In this document: positions 1-7,951 of the stretch, piece after piece | How positions within the stretch are numbered: position 1 is the stretch's first letter | How the letters are laid out: every line of letters starts with the position of its first letter | Source: Gammaproteobacteria bacterium | GTDB lineage: Bacteria > Pseudomonadota > Gammaproteobacteria > JAKDMP01 | Direction: 5' to 3' | Assembly: GCA_027018875.1 (NCBI GenBank) | Contig: JALUYA010000017.1 | Span: forward strand, 1 to 64,000 | Length of the DNA stretch: 64,000 nt | Translations under genes and position numbers: made by a program | The notes under the pieces: model-generated | Seen by the model: only the letters and a program-made list of their open reading frames with translations | The model's database searches: none | Told to the model about the DNA's origin: nothing

Positions 1-768
1 GAGAAAGTTAGGTAGCTGATGGGCGGCCGTCAGGACCGAGGCGGTATCGTAGGTATTGGCACCCCAAAATACCTGGGTATCGCACAGGCGCACATCGTCG
101 GTGGTGTAGTTCAACACCTGCAGACCGCGATCCTCGCTGCCCCAGGTCTCACTGTTATCCGCCGGGCGATTATGACGCGCACAGTATTCAAGACGCAAGG
201 CGGTATGGAACATATGCCAAATCGCAAAGTTATTTTCGTAGCCTCCGCCGCCACCGCCGTGGTCGTAGGATTTACCGACGATAGCGGACTGACCCTCCCG
301 CTCCAGCAGACCCTTGATGACACGCCCCATCACCTCAATCGCATAGTCCCAAGGTACCGGCTGATAGTCACCGGCAACCCGCAGCAAGGGATATTTCAGG
401 CGCACGCGGGTAGCCCGGTCGGGCGACCATGTGGTGCGGGCATTGGCACCGCCCCGGGGCGAATAATTTCCTTCAAGATTCAGCGGTGAATCCTTGGCTG
501 GAACGACGGCCAGGTTATACCAGCCATCCTTGCGCCGGATGGTCGACCATTTGTATTCCGTATAGGCAAAGCCAACGATCGGCGATTGGGGCCGGGTGAA
601 ATCGGCACCAAAGGCGTTCTGATCCGGCCGTGGACCACCGTCCTTACCCATGGGCCAAACGTAAGCCTTGTAGCCGCAGGCAAAGGTGCAGTACTGGCAA
701 CCGAGGTTCTTCACCTCCGCATCGCGGGGTGGTAACGGCAGTTGATCATATCGAGTATAAAGAGCCAT
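1..768 (-). CDS. aioA: Arsenite-oxidase-type molybdopterin oxidoreductase, large subunit (AioA/IdrA clade), N-terminal part
   Basis: Partial gene: the first 256 codons are present and the rest lies beyond the left edge. Residues 24-31 hold a C-x2-C-x3-C cluster motif (CQYCTFAC) followed by GYKAYVWP, the layout of the 3Fe-4S site at the start of AioA. Residues 170-178 (HGGGGGGYE) and 199-207 (HNRPADNSE) match conserved AioA blocks. H199 and E207 correspond in spacing to the His and Glu of the known arsenite site, but the usual Tyr between them is Asp, and residues 207-256 diverge from typical AioA. The start is ATG with an AGGAGG ribosome site, 14 nt after the Rieske gene. Known family role: periplasmic Mo-bis-MGD enzyme working with a Rieske subunit. 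Iodate reductase IdrA is the main alternative, and the visible part cannot decide. The family is secure; the substrate is not. Confidence 0.85.
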   Translation of the reverse strand, partial: MALYTRYDQLPLPPRDAEVKNLGCQYCTFACGYKAYVWPMGKDGGPRPDQNAFGADFTRPQSPIVGFAYTEYKWSTIRRKDGWYNLAVVPAKDSPLNLEGNYSPRGGANARTTWSPDRATRVRLKYPLLRVAGDYQPVPWDYAIEVMGRVIKGLLEREGQSAIVGKSYDHGGGGGGYENNFAIWHMFHTALRLEYCARHNRPADNSETWGSEDRGLQVLNYTTDDVRLCDTQVFWGANTYDTASVLTAAHQLPNFL

Positions 769-782
769 GATCGCCTCCTCTC

Positions 783-1295
783 TTATTTCTCAAGATGGTT
801 GTTTGCCCGACCCCAGACGAGGCCCTGCACACCCGTGGCGTAAATATCCCCACCACGGCGTACTTCCAGGGTGATCTGCGGCAGAAAATCCGTTGCCAGA
901 CCCTGGTACACGGCGCCATTGCGTGCCGGATCGAACATGGAGTAATGGCATGGGCAGACAAAACGCCCCCGCCCGGACTCATCACGCTTGAACTCCAGCG
1001 GACAGCCCATGTGGGTGCAAATCCGGGAAAAAGCCACTACCCGTTTTCCCGGACCGACCCCGCCGATCGCCGCACGATCCAGCTTGACCAAATATGCCAT
1101 GGACTGCGCATCGGGATAGCTAAAGTCCCGCGGCTGATCAACCCGCAAATCCGCCAATCGGGCCACCTTCATGGCACGATAGGCGGGAGGAGAAAACAAG
1201 CGTAACGGCTGGGCCTGCACCACGGATACCAGCGAACCGGCCGCGACGGCGAGACCGGTATTTTTCAGCAAATCTCTTCGAGTTACCTTCGGCAT
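783..1295 (-). CDS. aioB: Rieske 2Fe-2S small subunit with Tat signal (AioB/IdrB-like)
   Basis: 170 residues. The N-terminus has a twin-arginine signal (TRRDLLKNTG, residues 5-14) and a hydrophobic stretch to about residue 28, so the protein is probably exported folded through Tat. The Rieske ligands are C93-x-H95 (CTHMGCPL) and C114-x2-H117 (CPCH); C98 and C116 could form the extra disulfide seen in some Rieske proteins. The tail (GLATDFLPQ, then TGVQGLVWGR) resembles AioB. It lies directly upstream of the large subunit, the usual aioBA order, and would pass electrons from the Mo site to a cytochrome. An alternative ATG at 1313 has a good GGAG site; 1295 was preferred because a candidate promoter lies very close upstream. 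Confidence 0.9.
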   Translation of the reverse strand: MPKVTRRDLLKNTGLAVAAGSLVSVVQAQPLRLFSPPAYRAMKVARLADLRVDQPRDFSYPDAQSMAYLVKLDRAAIGGVGPGKRVVAFSRICTHMGCPLEFKRDESGRGRFVCPCHYSMFDPARNGAVYQGLATDFLPQITLEVRRGGDIYATGVQGLVWGRANNHLEK

Positions 1296-1324
1296 TGCAC
1301 TTTCCCCGTGCATTCGAGATCTCC

Positions 1325-1353
1325 ATATTCCACCCGTGATCAACAAATGTCAA
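1325..1353 (-). promoter_or_regulatory. Candidate promoter for the Rieske/oxidoreductase pair
   Basis: On the minus strand a perfect TTGACA (1353-1348) is followed after 17 nt by GAATAT (1330-1325), a weak -10. It sits in the only sizeable gap (about 135 nt) between the Mo/W transporter ATPase and the Rieske gene, so the oxidoreductase could be transcribed separately from the cofactor genes. The expected start of transcription would leave a very short leader before the ATG at 1295. Confidence 0.35.
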
Positions 1354-1432
1354 GTCGGCAACTCGCAAGCGGATTTCAATGGTAAGATCCTATTGCACCA
1401 GGAATTTTTCCTCGCTATCCACCTATTCCGGG

Positions 1433-2485
1433 TTATCCCGGGCAGGCGCTGGAATCCGCCGGCGACCGCGGCAACAGGTGTACATCGGCAGGCGCCATTT
1501 CCAGCGCGACTCTCGCCCCCGGAGCCGGTAGCCAAGTACTGTGGAACAAGGGATGGAGCACCTCCAGCAACGAGGATCCCAGGCGACAGGAGACCTGGGC
1601 ACTGGCGCCGATACGGGTGACGCGCACTACCCGGGCGTCGATCCCGCGGTGCTCCGCCCGCGACCCGGGGAATACCTGGGCGTGCTCCGGGTGCACGAGC
1701 AGCCAGGCATCGATTCCAGGCCGGGCCCAGGACGGCCACGGGGCAAGGAGGCGCACCTCCGGGGCAATCTCCACCATCGCCCAGTCCGCCTCCCGCTCCC
1801 CGAGATGCCGCTGAATCGTAACCGGGAGCAGGTTGGTAATTCCCAGTATCTGGGCCGCCTCCAGTGTGGCCGGGCGGCGATAGACCACCTCGGGTGGACC
1901 CGCCTGCACGATCCTCCCCCGTTCCAAGACCAGCAGCCGCTCGGCCCGCATGGCCAAGACCGGATCATGAGTCGCGGCCAACACCCGGGGGCCATGGCGT
2001 TCCTCCAGCTCCGCAAGCAGCTCCAGGACCTGCCTGCGACTGAGCGGATCAAGCCCCGTGGTCGGCTCATCGAGCAGCAGCAGTCGGGGTTCGCGGGCCA
2101 AGGCGCGAGCCAGCGCCACCCTCCGGGCCTGGCCGCCCGAAAGGGTGGTTGCCCGCCGCTCCGCCAGGGACCGCAACCCCATCTGCTCAAGCAACGAAAC
2201 CGCCCGCCGCCGCCGCTCATGGCGCTTGCCACACAGTGCGTAGGCCACGTTCTGCCACACGTTGAGATGAGGGAACAGGATCGTTCCCTGCGGCAGATAG
2301 CCGACGGGACGCTTCTGCACCGCAAGCCCGGCCCACGGTTCACCGTGAGCCGGAACCAGGCCGGCCAAGGCGCGCAACAGGGTGGTTTTGCCCGCTCCGC
2401 TGGGGCCGACCAGCGCGGTGGATTGCGCCAGGGTGCAACGGATCGCCAGACGCACGGGACGGCGAATCCGGTAACGGATCTTCAC
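1433..2485 (-). CDS. Molybdate/tungstate-type ABC transporter, ATP-binding protein
   Basis: 350 residues. Walker A is GPSGAGKTT (27-35), followed by a Q-loop after GYLPQ, the signature LSGGQ, Walker B LLLLDEP and an H-loop (ATHDP). After about residue 230 comes a C-terminal TOBE/MOP-like extension of the kind that senses the anion in ModC and WtpC. The start is a GTG overlapping the permease stop by 4 nt (GTGA), which gives translational coupling. It is the last gene of the run yqeC-mobA-moeA-moaB-moaC-binding protein-permease-ATPase, so the substrate is most likely molybdate or tungstate. ModC, WtpC and TupC cannot be told apart here. Confidence 0.85.
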   Translation of the reverse strand: MKIRYRIRRPVRLAIRCTLAQSTALVGPSGAGKTTLLRALAGLVPAHGEPWAGLAVQKRPVGYLPQGTILFPHLNVWQNVAYALCGKRHERRRRAVSLLEQMGLRSLAERRATTLSGGQARRVALARALAREPRLLLLDEPTTGLDPLSRRQVLELLAELEERHGPRVLAATHDPVLAMRAERLLVLERGRIVQAGPPEVVYRRPATLEAAQILGITNLLPVTIQRHLGEREADWAMVEIAPEVRLLAPWPSWARPGIDAWLLVHPEHAQVFPGSRAEHRGIDARVVRVTRIGASAQVSCRLGSSLLEVLHPLFHSTWLPAPGARVALEMAPADVHLLPRSPADSSACPG

Positions 2486-3258
2486 CTCGGAACCCGCGTG
2501 CCGCGGCGGGACAACAGCCCCAGTACAAGAGGCAACGGCAAAGCCACGATGAAAAATATCCACAGCAGGGGGTAAACGCCCGCCAGTCCGAGGTTCTGCA
2601 GGTTCACCCAAAGCTTGACCGGGATACCCTGGGGAAAATAGGCGATGATCAGCACGATACCGAACTCACCCAGCGCCCGGACCCAGGCCAGCGCCACCGC
2701 GGCCACCAACCCCAGCAGGGCCGAAGGCAAAGTGATGCGCAGGAACGATCGGGTAAGCGAGTCACCGAGCGTCCAGGCAATCTCCTCATACTCGCGCGGA
2801 ACCCCTTCAAAGGCGGCGCGCGCGGTAACGATGTAATAAGGTGCCGCCGCATAGACCTGAGCCAGGATAAACGCCGAGGGGGTATTGGTGAGCCACCATC
2901 CGAGCCGCCCGGCCAAGGCCCCGGCCGGCCCGGCGGGACCGAACAGGCTGGCCAGCAGGATGCCCATCGCCAGGGGCGGGGTAATCAGGGGCAGCAGTAC
3001 CAGGGCCTCCACCGCCAGCTGTCCCCGAAACCGCGCCCGGGCGAGCCACCAGGCAAGCGGAGTCCCAAAGGCCACGATAATCAGCAGGGCACCCAGAGTA
3101 TAGAACACCGACACCCGCACCGCCGCCCAATCTCCCGGAGAAAAGGCAAAATGCCGCCACGGTGTCACGGCAATCAAGGTAACAAAGGGGGCGATCAACA
3201 CGACCAAGGCAAACACACCGACGAGGATCCACACCCCGCCGCGCCCGCGTAGAATCAT
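2482..3258 (-). CDS. Molybdate/tungstate-type ABC transporter permease
   Basis: 258 residues with about six hydrophobic segments. The EAA loop that contacts the ATPase is visible near residues 165-190 (EYEEIAWTLGDS, followed by ITLPSAL). It resembles ModB/WtpB permeases. The start overlaps the stop of the binding-protein gene by 4 nt (ATGA), and its own stop overlaps the ATPase GTG, so the three transporter genes form one translationally coupled unit. The inner-membrane channel role follows from the family; the oxyanion substrate is inferred from the Mo-cofactor neighbours. Confidence 0.87.
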   Translation of the reverse strand: MILRGRGGVWILVGVFALVVLIAPFVTLIAVTPWRHFAFSPGDWAAVRVSVFYTLGALLIIVAFGTPLAWWLARARFRGQLAVEALVLLPLITPPLAMGILLASLFGPAGPAGALAGRLGWWLTNTPSAFILAQVYAAAPYYIVTARAAFEGVPREYEEIAWTLGDSLTRSFLRITLPSALLGLVAAVALAWVRALGEFGIVLIIAYFPQGIPVKLWVNLQNLGLAGVYPLLWIFFIVALPLPLVLGLLSRRGTRVPR

Positions 3259-4184
3259 TGAGTGCCGGTCCGTAAGATTGGCAAATAACCCAGCCGCCGC
3301 CAGGGCTCCACGGTAGCTGTCGAACCGAGGTAGCCGATGAATGCGCGGGCCAGCGCCGGATGACGGGTATCACGAAGAACTCCCGCATAAAACACCAGTG
3401 GCGCGGGATACACCGGCTTGCCACCGCCCGCAAGCCGGAACGATACCCGACGGTAGGCCGAACGCCGGGCCGGGCTGCCAAGATTGATCGCCGCCGGCAG
3501 GAAAACATACGGCAGATGGTGCGACACCGCGGCGCTACGATAAGTGATGGCCGCATCCAGTTGGCCCGCTTCGAGGCGCGTCATCAGTGAGGGCTCGGAG
3601 AAAATCTGCGCCGTGTTTTCCCAGGCACCAAGCAAGCGGTGCGCAAGCCCCGGGCGATGATACCAGTCTTCCGCCAACAGGCAGACAAAAATCACGTTGC
3701 GCCCTTGTGGGTCCACCCGCGGATCCGTGCGCCCCAGCCGCAGGCCGGGCTTTTCGAGTACCCGCCACCAAGCCAGGCGCCCTGCTTGCGCCAGGCGCAT
3801 CAAGGGCGCAAAGCGGCTGCGCGGATTATAGGCAAGTACCATCTCGGTACGGGCCACCGCCACGGCGCGGCGCACCCACCGCCGGTGCAGCAAAAACTCC
3901 ATCGGCCCCGAGGTAACCGAGATAAAGACATCGGCGGTAAATGACCGGGATGCCAGCAGGTGTGCCAACGCCCAGGCCCCGCGCCCCATACCCTCAAAGC
4001 GGCATCCCTCGAGGCGGCAGAAATCCGGTCCGATGTGCAAATCCATGACCACGCCCATGGACCCGGCATAGGCCACGCGCAGCGCCGGGTGCGCCGCGGT
4101 CGGAAGCGCCATCGCCCCGATCAGGCTCAGTGCAACACCCAGGCGCAGGGCCGGCATCCAGCCACTCCGCCTGTAGTAGGTCAT
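3255..4184 (-). CDS. Periplasmic molybdate/tungstate-binding protein of an ABC importer
   Basis: 309 residues. The ATG at 4184 overlaps the moaC stop by 4 nt. A signal peptide covers about residues 1-32 (basic start, hydrophobic core, TAAHPA). The mature start (AYAGSMGVVMD), then GMGRGAWALAH and ADVFISVTSGPMEFL, matches the ModA/WtpA-like extracellular solute-binding fold, in which Ser and backbone amides hold a tetrahedral oxyanion. It is longer than typical ModA (about 250 residues) and closer in length to the WtpA type. With the next two genes it makes a complete importer. Molybdate versus tungstate cannot be decided. Confidence 0.8.
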   Translation of the reverse strand: MTYYRRSGWMPALRLGVALSLIGAMALPTAAHPALRVAYAGSMGVVMDLHIGPDFCRLEGCRFEGMGRGAWALAHLLASRSFTADVFISVTSGPMEFLLHRRWVRRAVAVARTEMVLAYNPRSRFAPLMRLAQAGRLAWWRVLEKPGLRLGRTDPRVDPQGRNVIFVCLLAEDWYHRPGLAHRLLGAWENTAQIFSEPSLMTRLEAGQLDAAITYRSAAVSHHLPYVFLPAAINLGSPARRSAYRRVSFRLAGGGKPVYPAPLVFYAGVLRDTRHPALARAFIGYLGSTATVEPWRRLGYLPILRTGTQ

Positions 4185-4681
4185 CGGTCCATTCTCTCGT
4201 CGAGACACGCCTCCATCCACGGCTCGGGATCGGCATCGGGGTGGATCCAGCGCCCGTGCTTGCCGCCTTCCTTCAGCAACAGGTGAATCTCCCGGATCGC
4301 CAGCGCCGATTCGACATTTTTCGCCAGATCATAGATGGCGAGCAAGGCCCCATTGACACCTGCCAGCGCCTCCATCTCCACCCCGGTGCGGGCACTCGTA
4401 GCGGCGGCACACAGAACGGTTACGTGGCGGAAGCGGTCGTCACAGTGGGTATGAATCGCCACATGGTCCAATCCCAACGGGTGACACAAGGGGATGGTGG
4501 CATGGGCATTCTTGGCGGCAAGAATCCCGGCCACCTCGGCCAGCAACAGGGCGTCGCCCTTGGGCAAAGTACGATCACGGGTCGCCGTATAAGCCCCTCG
4601 CAGGGCAATGGTGCCGACGGCCACGGCCCGGCGGCGGGTCACGGCCTTGGCGCCGACATCGATCATGCGATAACCGTTCAT
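4181..4681 (-). CDS. moaC: Cyclic pyranopterin monophosphate synthase MoaC
   Basis: 166 residues, the usual MoaC length. It converts the MoaA product (3',8-cyclo-GTP) to cyclic pyranopterin monophosphate in the cytoplasm. The catalytic lysine is in LPKGD (K41), and D118 and K121 in YDLAK keep the spacing of the E. coli active site. IPLCHPLG and GVEMEAL are classic MoaC blocks. It overlaps moaB upstream and the binding-protein gene downstream by 4 nt each, so it is co-translated with both cofactor and transport genes. Its partner MoaA is encoded divergently about 3 kb away. Confidence 0.96.
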   Translation of the reverse strand: MNGYRMIDVGAKAVTRRRAVAVGTIALRGAYTATRDRTLPKGDALLLAEVAGILAAKNAHATIPLCHPLGLDHVAIHTHCDDRFRHVTVLCAAATSARTGVEMEALAGVNGALLAIYDLAKNVESALAIREIHLLLKEGGKHGRWIHPDADPEPWMEACLDERMDR

Positions 4682-5190
4682 CGTTCGTTCAACCTGGGCA
4701 TAAGATCGGCCAGCGAACAGGGTCGCGTGTGCGTATCGAGCTGGGTACGGATGATTTGTTCCCAGGCGGTGCGACAGGCCCCGGGTGAACCCGGCAACAC
4801 AAATACGACGGTGCCGTTGGCAATGCCGGCCGCGGCATCGGACAATATGGCCGAGGTGCCTACTTCCGCGGCCGATAGCTGCCGAAACAGCTCGCCAAAG
4901 CCGGCCAGTTCCTTATCGAGTAGCGGGCGTACGGCCGCCAGGCTGATGTCGCGACCGGTGGGCCCGGTGCCCCCGGTCATGATGATTACCGCAATGTCCG
5001 GCGCAGCGATCCAGGCACTGAGCACGGCACGAATCCGGTAGCGGTCATCGGGAACCAACTGGCGCGCACCCAGGTTATGCCCCCCCTGTTCCAGTGCCTC
5101 GACCAGATAGTCTCCGGAGCGATCATCCTCCAGCGTGCGGGAATCGGATACGGTCAGTATGGCAATCGTCTGCGGCACAAAATCGGTCAT
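4678..5190 (-). CDS. moaB: Molybdenum cofactor protein MoaB/Mog family
   Basis: 170 residues from an ATG with a GGAGA site. The MoCF_biosynth domain shows SDSRTLEDDRSG near the start, MTGGTGPTGRD in the middle and LPGSPGACRTAWE near the end. It belongs to the small MoaB/MogA proteins that adenylylate molybdopterin before metal insertion by MoeA; MoaB fits better than MogA by length and by the TGPTGRD block, though the two overlap in function between species. It lies 19 nt downstream of moeA and overlaps moaC by 4 nt. Confidence 0.9.
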   Translation of the reverse strand: MTDFVPQTIAILTVSDSRTLEDDRSGDYLVEALEQGGHNLGARQLVPDDRYRIRAVLSAWIAAPDIAVIIMTGGTGPTGRDISLAAVRPLLDKELAGFGELFRQLSAAEVGTSAILSDAAAGIANGTVVFVLPGSPGACRTAWEQIIRTQLDTHTRPCSLADLMPRLNER

Positions 5191-5209
5191 AAAATTTCTC
5201 CGGGTACGG

Positions 5210-6466
5210 TCAGATGCAATCGAGCGGTTCGACCCAGACCGGCTCGCCACGCTTGAACTCTCCCGCCCGACACGGCAGGCAAATGAGGCAATCGGCTCGG
5301 CTCATCGAACTCAACAAGGCCGAACCCTGCCGGCCGGTGCGATACACGCGCTGCACCCCGTCCTCGTCGATGCGCAACACGCCACGGGGGAATTCCTCGC
5401 GGCGCATGCTGGGACTAAAAGTCTCTCCCGCCTCGACCTGAAACCGGCGCGGATCCCGCGCGGCGGTTCCGCTCAACAGATCGAGCGCCGGGCGCACGAT
5501 CTGAAGATAATTGATCATCATCGAGACCGGGTTACCGGCCAGCCCAAAGAACCAGCTACGCCCGACCCGTCCGAACGCAAGTGGATGTCCCGGCTTGATC
5601 GCAATTCCCCAGAACTCGATCTCGCCCAACGCGGCAACGGCTGCCTTGACGAAATCGGCGTCGCCGACCGAAACCCCCGCCGTGCTGAGCGTAAGATCGG
5701 CCTCCCGGGCCGCCCGTTCGAGCGCCGTTCGCGTAGCCTGCAGATCATCCGGGACAATGCCGAGGTCGATGATCTCGCACCGGTCATGCTTCAGCAGTCC
5801 TCTCAGGGTATAACGGTTGCTATCATGGATCTGTCCAGGCTGCAGCGGTTCACCCACCGGTCGCAGTTCATCTCCGGTCGAGAAGATCGCCACCCGCACC
5901 CGGCGCACGACGGCAACGGGACTCACGCCCAGCGCGGCGAGAACACCCACATCGGCCACGCGAAGACGCCGTCCGGCGGCAAATACCCGGGCTCCCGCCC
6001 GCACGTCTTCCCCGGCCGGGCGCACATTGCCGCCGCGTTCATAGTCGCCGGCCACCAAATGCATCCGATCCCCCCGGCGTTCGGTATCCTCCTGGATGAC
6101 CACGGTATCCACTCCGTCCGGCATCACGGCTCCGGTCATGATACGCACACAGGTTCCGGCTTCGACCCGACCCGCGAAGGGCCGGCCCGCCAACACCTCG
6201 CCACTCACGGGCAGACCCTGCTCGCGGGCCACCGCCAAATCCTGCGCCCGGAGCGCATAGCCGTCCATCGCCGAATTCGCCCACGCAGGTACATCGGCCG
6301 GCGCCACGACGGGTGCGGCAAGTATGCGCCCACCCGCCTCATCCAGCGACACCGATTCGACCTCCCGAACCGCGGACAACCGGGACCGGAGGGCTTCGAG
6401 CGCCGCGGCAATGCTCAACGAAGAACCCCGATGGCCTTTACCAGGACCTCCTTTTCCCTCACTCAT
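5210..6466 (-). CDS. moeA: Molybdopterin molybdenumtransferase MoeA
   Basis: 418 residues, normal for MoeA. Visible blocks are SAMDGYAL, GTCVRIMTGAVMPDGVD, FSTGDEL, HDSNRY, AGVSVGDADFVK and FGLAGNPVS. The enzyme inserts molybdate into adenylylated molybdopterin. Two family motifs vary slightly: AGVSVGD where GGVSVGD is usual, and GLAGNP where GLPGNP is usual; both are conservative. Its ATG overlaps the mobA stop by 4 nt. The oxyanion importer encoded downstream in the same run would supply its substrate. Confidence 0.95.
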   Translation of the reverse strand: MSEGKGGPGKGHRGSSLSIAAALEALRSRLSAVREVESVSLDEAGGRILAAPVVAPADVPAWANSAMDGYALRAQDLAVAREQGLPVSGEVLAGRPFAGRVEAGTCVRIMTGAVMPDGVDTVVIQEDTERRGDRMHLVAGDYERGGNVRPAGEDVRAGARVFAAGRRLRVADVGVLAALGVSPVAVVRRVRVAIFSTGDELRPVGEPLQPGQIHDSNRYTLRGLLKHDRCEIIDLGIVPDDLQATRTALERAAREADLTLSTAGVSVGDADFVKAAVAALGEIEFWGIAIKPGHPLAFGRVGRSWFFGLAGNPVSMMINYLQIVRPALDLLSGTAARDPRRFQVEAGETFSPSMRREEFPRGVLRIDEDGVQRVYRTGRQGSALLSSMSRADCLICLPCRAGEFKRGEPVWVEPLDCI

Positions 6467-7101
6467 CGATCTTGCTCCACATCATTAGCATCATCCCATA
6501 ATAAACTTTCACCTTCCAGCTCCACACGGCGGTTGAAATTGCGGAATGCCGCCGCGGGTTCGCTCCACTCCGCCATTGCCAACCCCAGGGATTCGTAAAA
6601 TGACAGCACCTTGCGCCCGCCCGCGGCAAGATAATGGGTCAGCGGTTCCAGAACCGAGCGACTCAATAAGGCAACCGTAGGATGGATTCGGGTGCCATCC
6701 GCGGCACAGGCGACCCGTGCCCCCTGATTCCGCAAGGCCCCGGCCAGCCGTTCACGCAGGTCATCGGGGGGAAACGGCACATCACAGGGCAGAACGAGAT
6801 ACCAGGGCGCCGCCACCTGGGTCATCACGGCCTGAATGCCGGCCAGCGGCCCGGCGAAGCCCTCGATTCGATCACTCACGACGGCATGGCCAAAGCGGGC
6901 GTAAAGCTGCAAATTACGGTTGGCGCTGATCACCACCCGCGAAACCTGGGGACGCAAAATCCGCAACCCATGTTCCGCCAGCGCTCGCCCCCCCAATTTC
7001 ACCAATCCCTTGTCTTGCCCCTCCATCCGACTGCCACGCCCGCCGGCGAGGAGAACCCCTAGGGTGTTTTCCCGATCCGGTGGGGCGGGTTCATCGCTCA
7101 C
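6463..7101 (-). CDS. mobA: Molybdenum cofactor guanylyltransferase MobA
   Basis: 212 residues from a GTG at 7101, chosen because GGAGGGG lies just upstream; an in-frame ATG at 7119 is possible. The nucleotidyltransferase motif LLAGGRGSRMEGQDKGL (about 17-33) with K31, then LPCDVPFPP for metal and GTP binding, identifies MobA. It attaches GMP to Mo-molybdopterin to make the bis-MGD cofactor used by DMSO-reductase-family enzymes, which is exactly what the AioA-like enzyme in this block requires. It overlaps yqeC upstream by 11 nt and moeA downstream by 4 nt. Confidence 0.93.
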   Translation of the reverse strand: MSDEPAPPDRENTLGVLLAGGRGSRMEGQDKGLVKLGGRALAEHGLRILRPQVSRVVISANRNLQLYARFGHAVVSDRIEGFAGPLAGIQAVMTQVAAPWYLVLPCDVPFPPDDLRERLAGALRNQGARVACAADGTRIHPTVALLSRSVLEPLTHYLAAGGRKVLSFYESLGLAMAEWSEPAAAFRNFNRRVELEGESLLWDDANDVEQDR

Positions 7102-7873
7102 CCGTCCCCTCCAACACATCCACTACGGGATCGGCCTCCCCCATACAGGCGAGCAGGATGCGGCGGATCGCCGGGGTTCGTTCGAGTGCCAGCCGGGCCG
7201 TCTCCCGCGCCAAGCGTTCGCGTTCCGCCGTGTCGACCCGATTCAGAATCACCACCAGACGGGCACTACCCAGGTGTTGCCGGGCGCCGGCGGGTGAAGC
7301 CAGCAAACGTGCCACCGCCTCGGGGGTAATCGTCTCTCCCGGCTCCAGTCCGGTCACGGCCCCCAGGCGTTCGGCCCGGTGTGCGACTTCGGGTCCGAAC
7401 GGTAGCCCGAAAGCATGAGCCGACACCACATACAGCAGGGTGTCCACCGCCGGGGGCAGCACCGGCTCGCGCTCCGCCGGTGCCTTGATGAACCGATGCC
7501 GTGCCCCGTCCACCTTGATCAGGAGCACATCGAAGCCGCCCGTACGCATCAGTTCCGGTATCCGCTGCGGGTCCAACCCCCCCAGGATTCCCGGCTTGTA
7601 CAGCCGACTCAGCGTCAGCGGCGGTCCCGGAGGCAACCCCCGCAAACGATCGAGCAGAAAATCCTCGTCCCCGGCAAGCAAGCGCCAAGTGGGATCCCCC
7701 GGGGACGGCATGTGCACCGTGGTGGCCAACCCGACTCGCCCGGGGTGACGCGTGGCCAATGCGATCATGGACGTCTTCTTGCCGCCCGCCCCGGCCAGGG
7801 CCACCACGCCACGCTGCGCGCAGCAGAGCGTAACCAGATCCTCGGCACCGGGCGCCGATCTCTCGCGTATCAT
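7091..7873 (-). CDS. yqeC: YqeC-family protein (selenium-dependent hydroxylase accessory type)
   Basis: 260 residues from ATG 7873 (GGTGA 8 nt upstream; a TTG six bases earlier is also in frame). A P-loop-like GAGGKKTSM lies near residues 29-37, and the central block KVDGARHRFIKAP and the LNRVD element near residue 210 resemble the YqeC family, associated with selenium-dependent molybdenum hydroxylases. No such hydroxylase and no selenium genes are visible here. It is the first gene of the minus-strand cofactor operon, divergent from moaA, so a general role in Mo-enzyme maturation is plausible but inferred. Confidence 0.75.
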   Translation of the reverse strand: MIRERSAPGAEDLVTLCCAQRGVVALAGAGGKKTSMIALATRHPGRVGLATTVHMPSPGDPTWRLLAGDEDFLLDRLRGLPPGPPLTLSRLYKPGILGGLDPQRIPELMRTGGFDVLLIKVDGARHRFIKAPAEREPVLPPAVDTLLYVVSAHAFGLPFGPEVAHRAERLGAVTGLEPGETITPEAVARLLASPAGARQHLGSARLVVILNRVDTAERERLARETARLALERTPAIRRILLACMGEADPVVDVLEGTGER

Positions 7874-7904
7874 CGCCAATTCACCGTTAGTTTCCGATTC
7901 AGGG

Positions 7905-7910
7905 TATTAT
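7905..7910 (+). promoter_or_regulatory. Possible -10 element for moaA
   Basis: TATTAT in the 78-nt gap between the divergent yqeC and moaA genes. No convincing -35 is seen 17-18 nt upstream. The surrounding GGGTATTATG is identical to a sequence at the likely bamE promoter. The gap is too short to hold a Moco riboswitch. Confidence 0.25.
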
Positions 7911-7951
7911 GCACGTCGGGACGACTAAAAAGGCATTTCACGAGTTGCGGC

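Noticed and set aside
1541..2575. 344-codon plus-strand frame opposite the Mo/W ABC ATPase
   Set aside because: Composition is Gln/Arg/Pro-rich shadow; the ATPase motifs on the minus strand are complete.
5135..6598. 487-codon plus-strand frame opposite moeA and part of mobA
   Set aside because: No recognisable motifs; spans two clear genes on the other strand.
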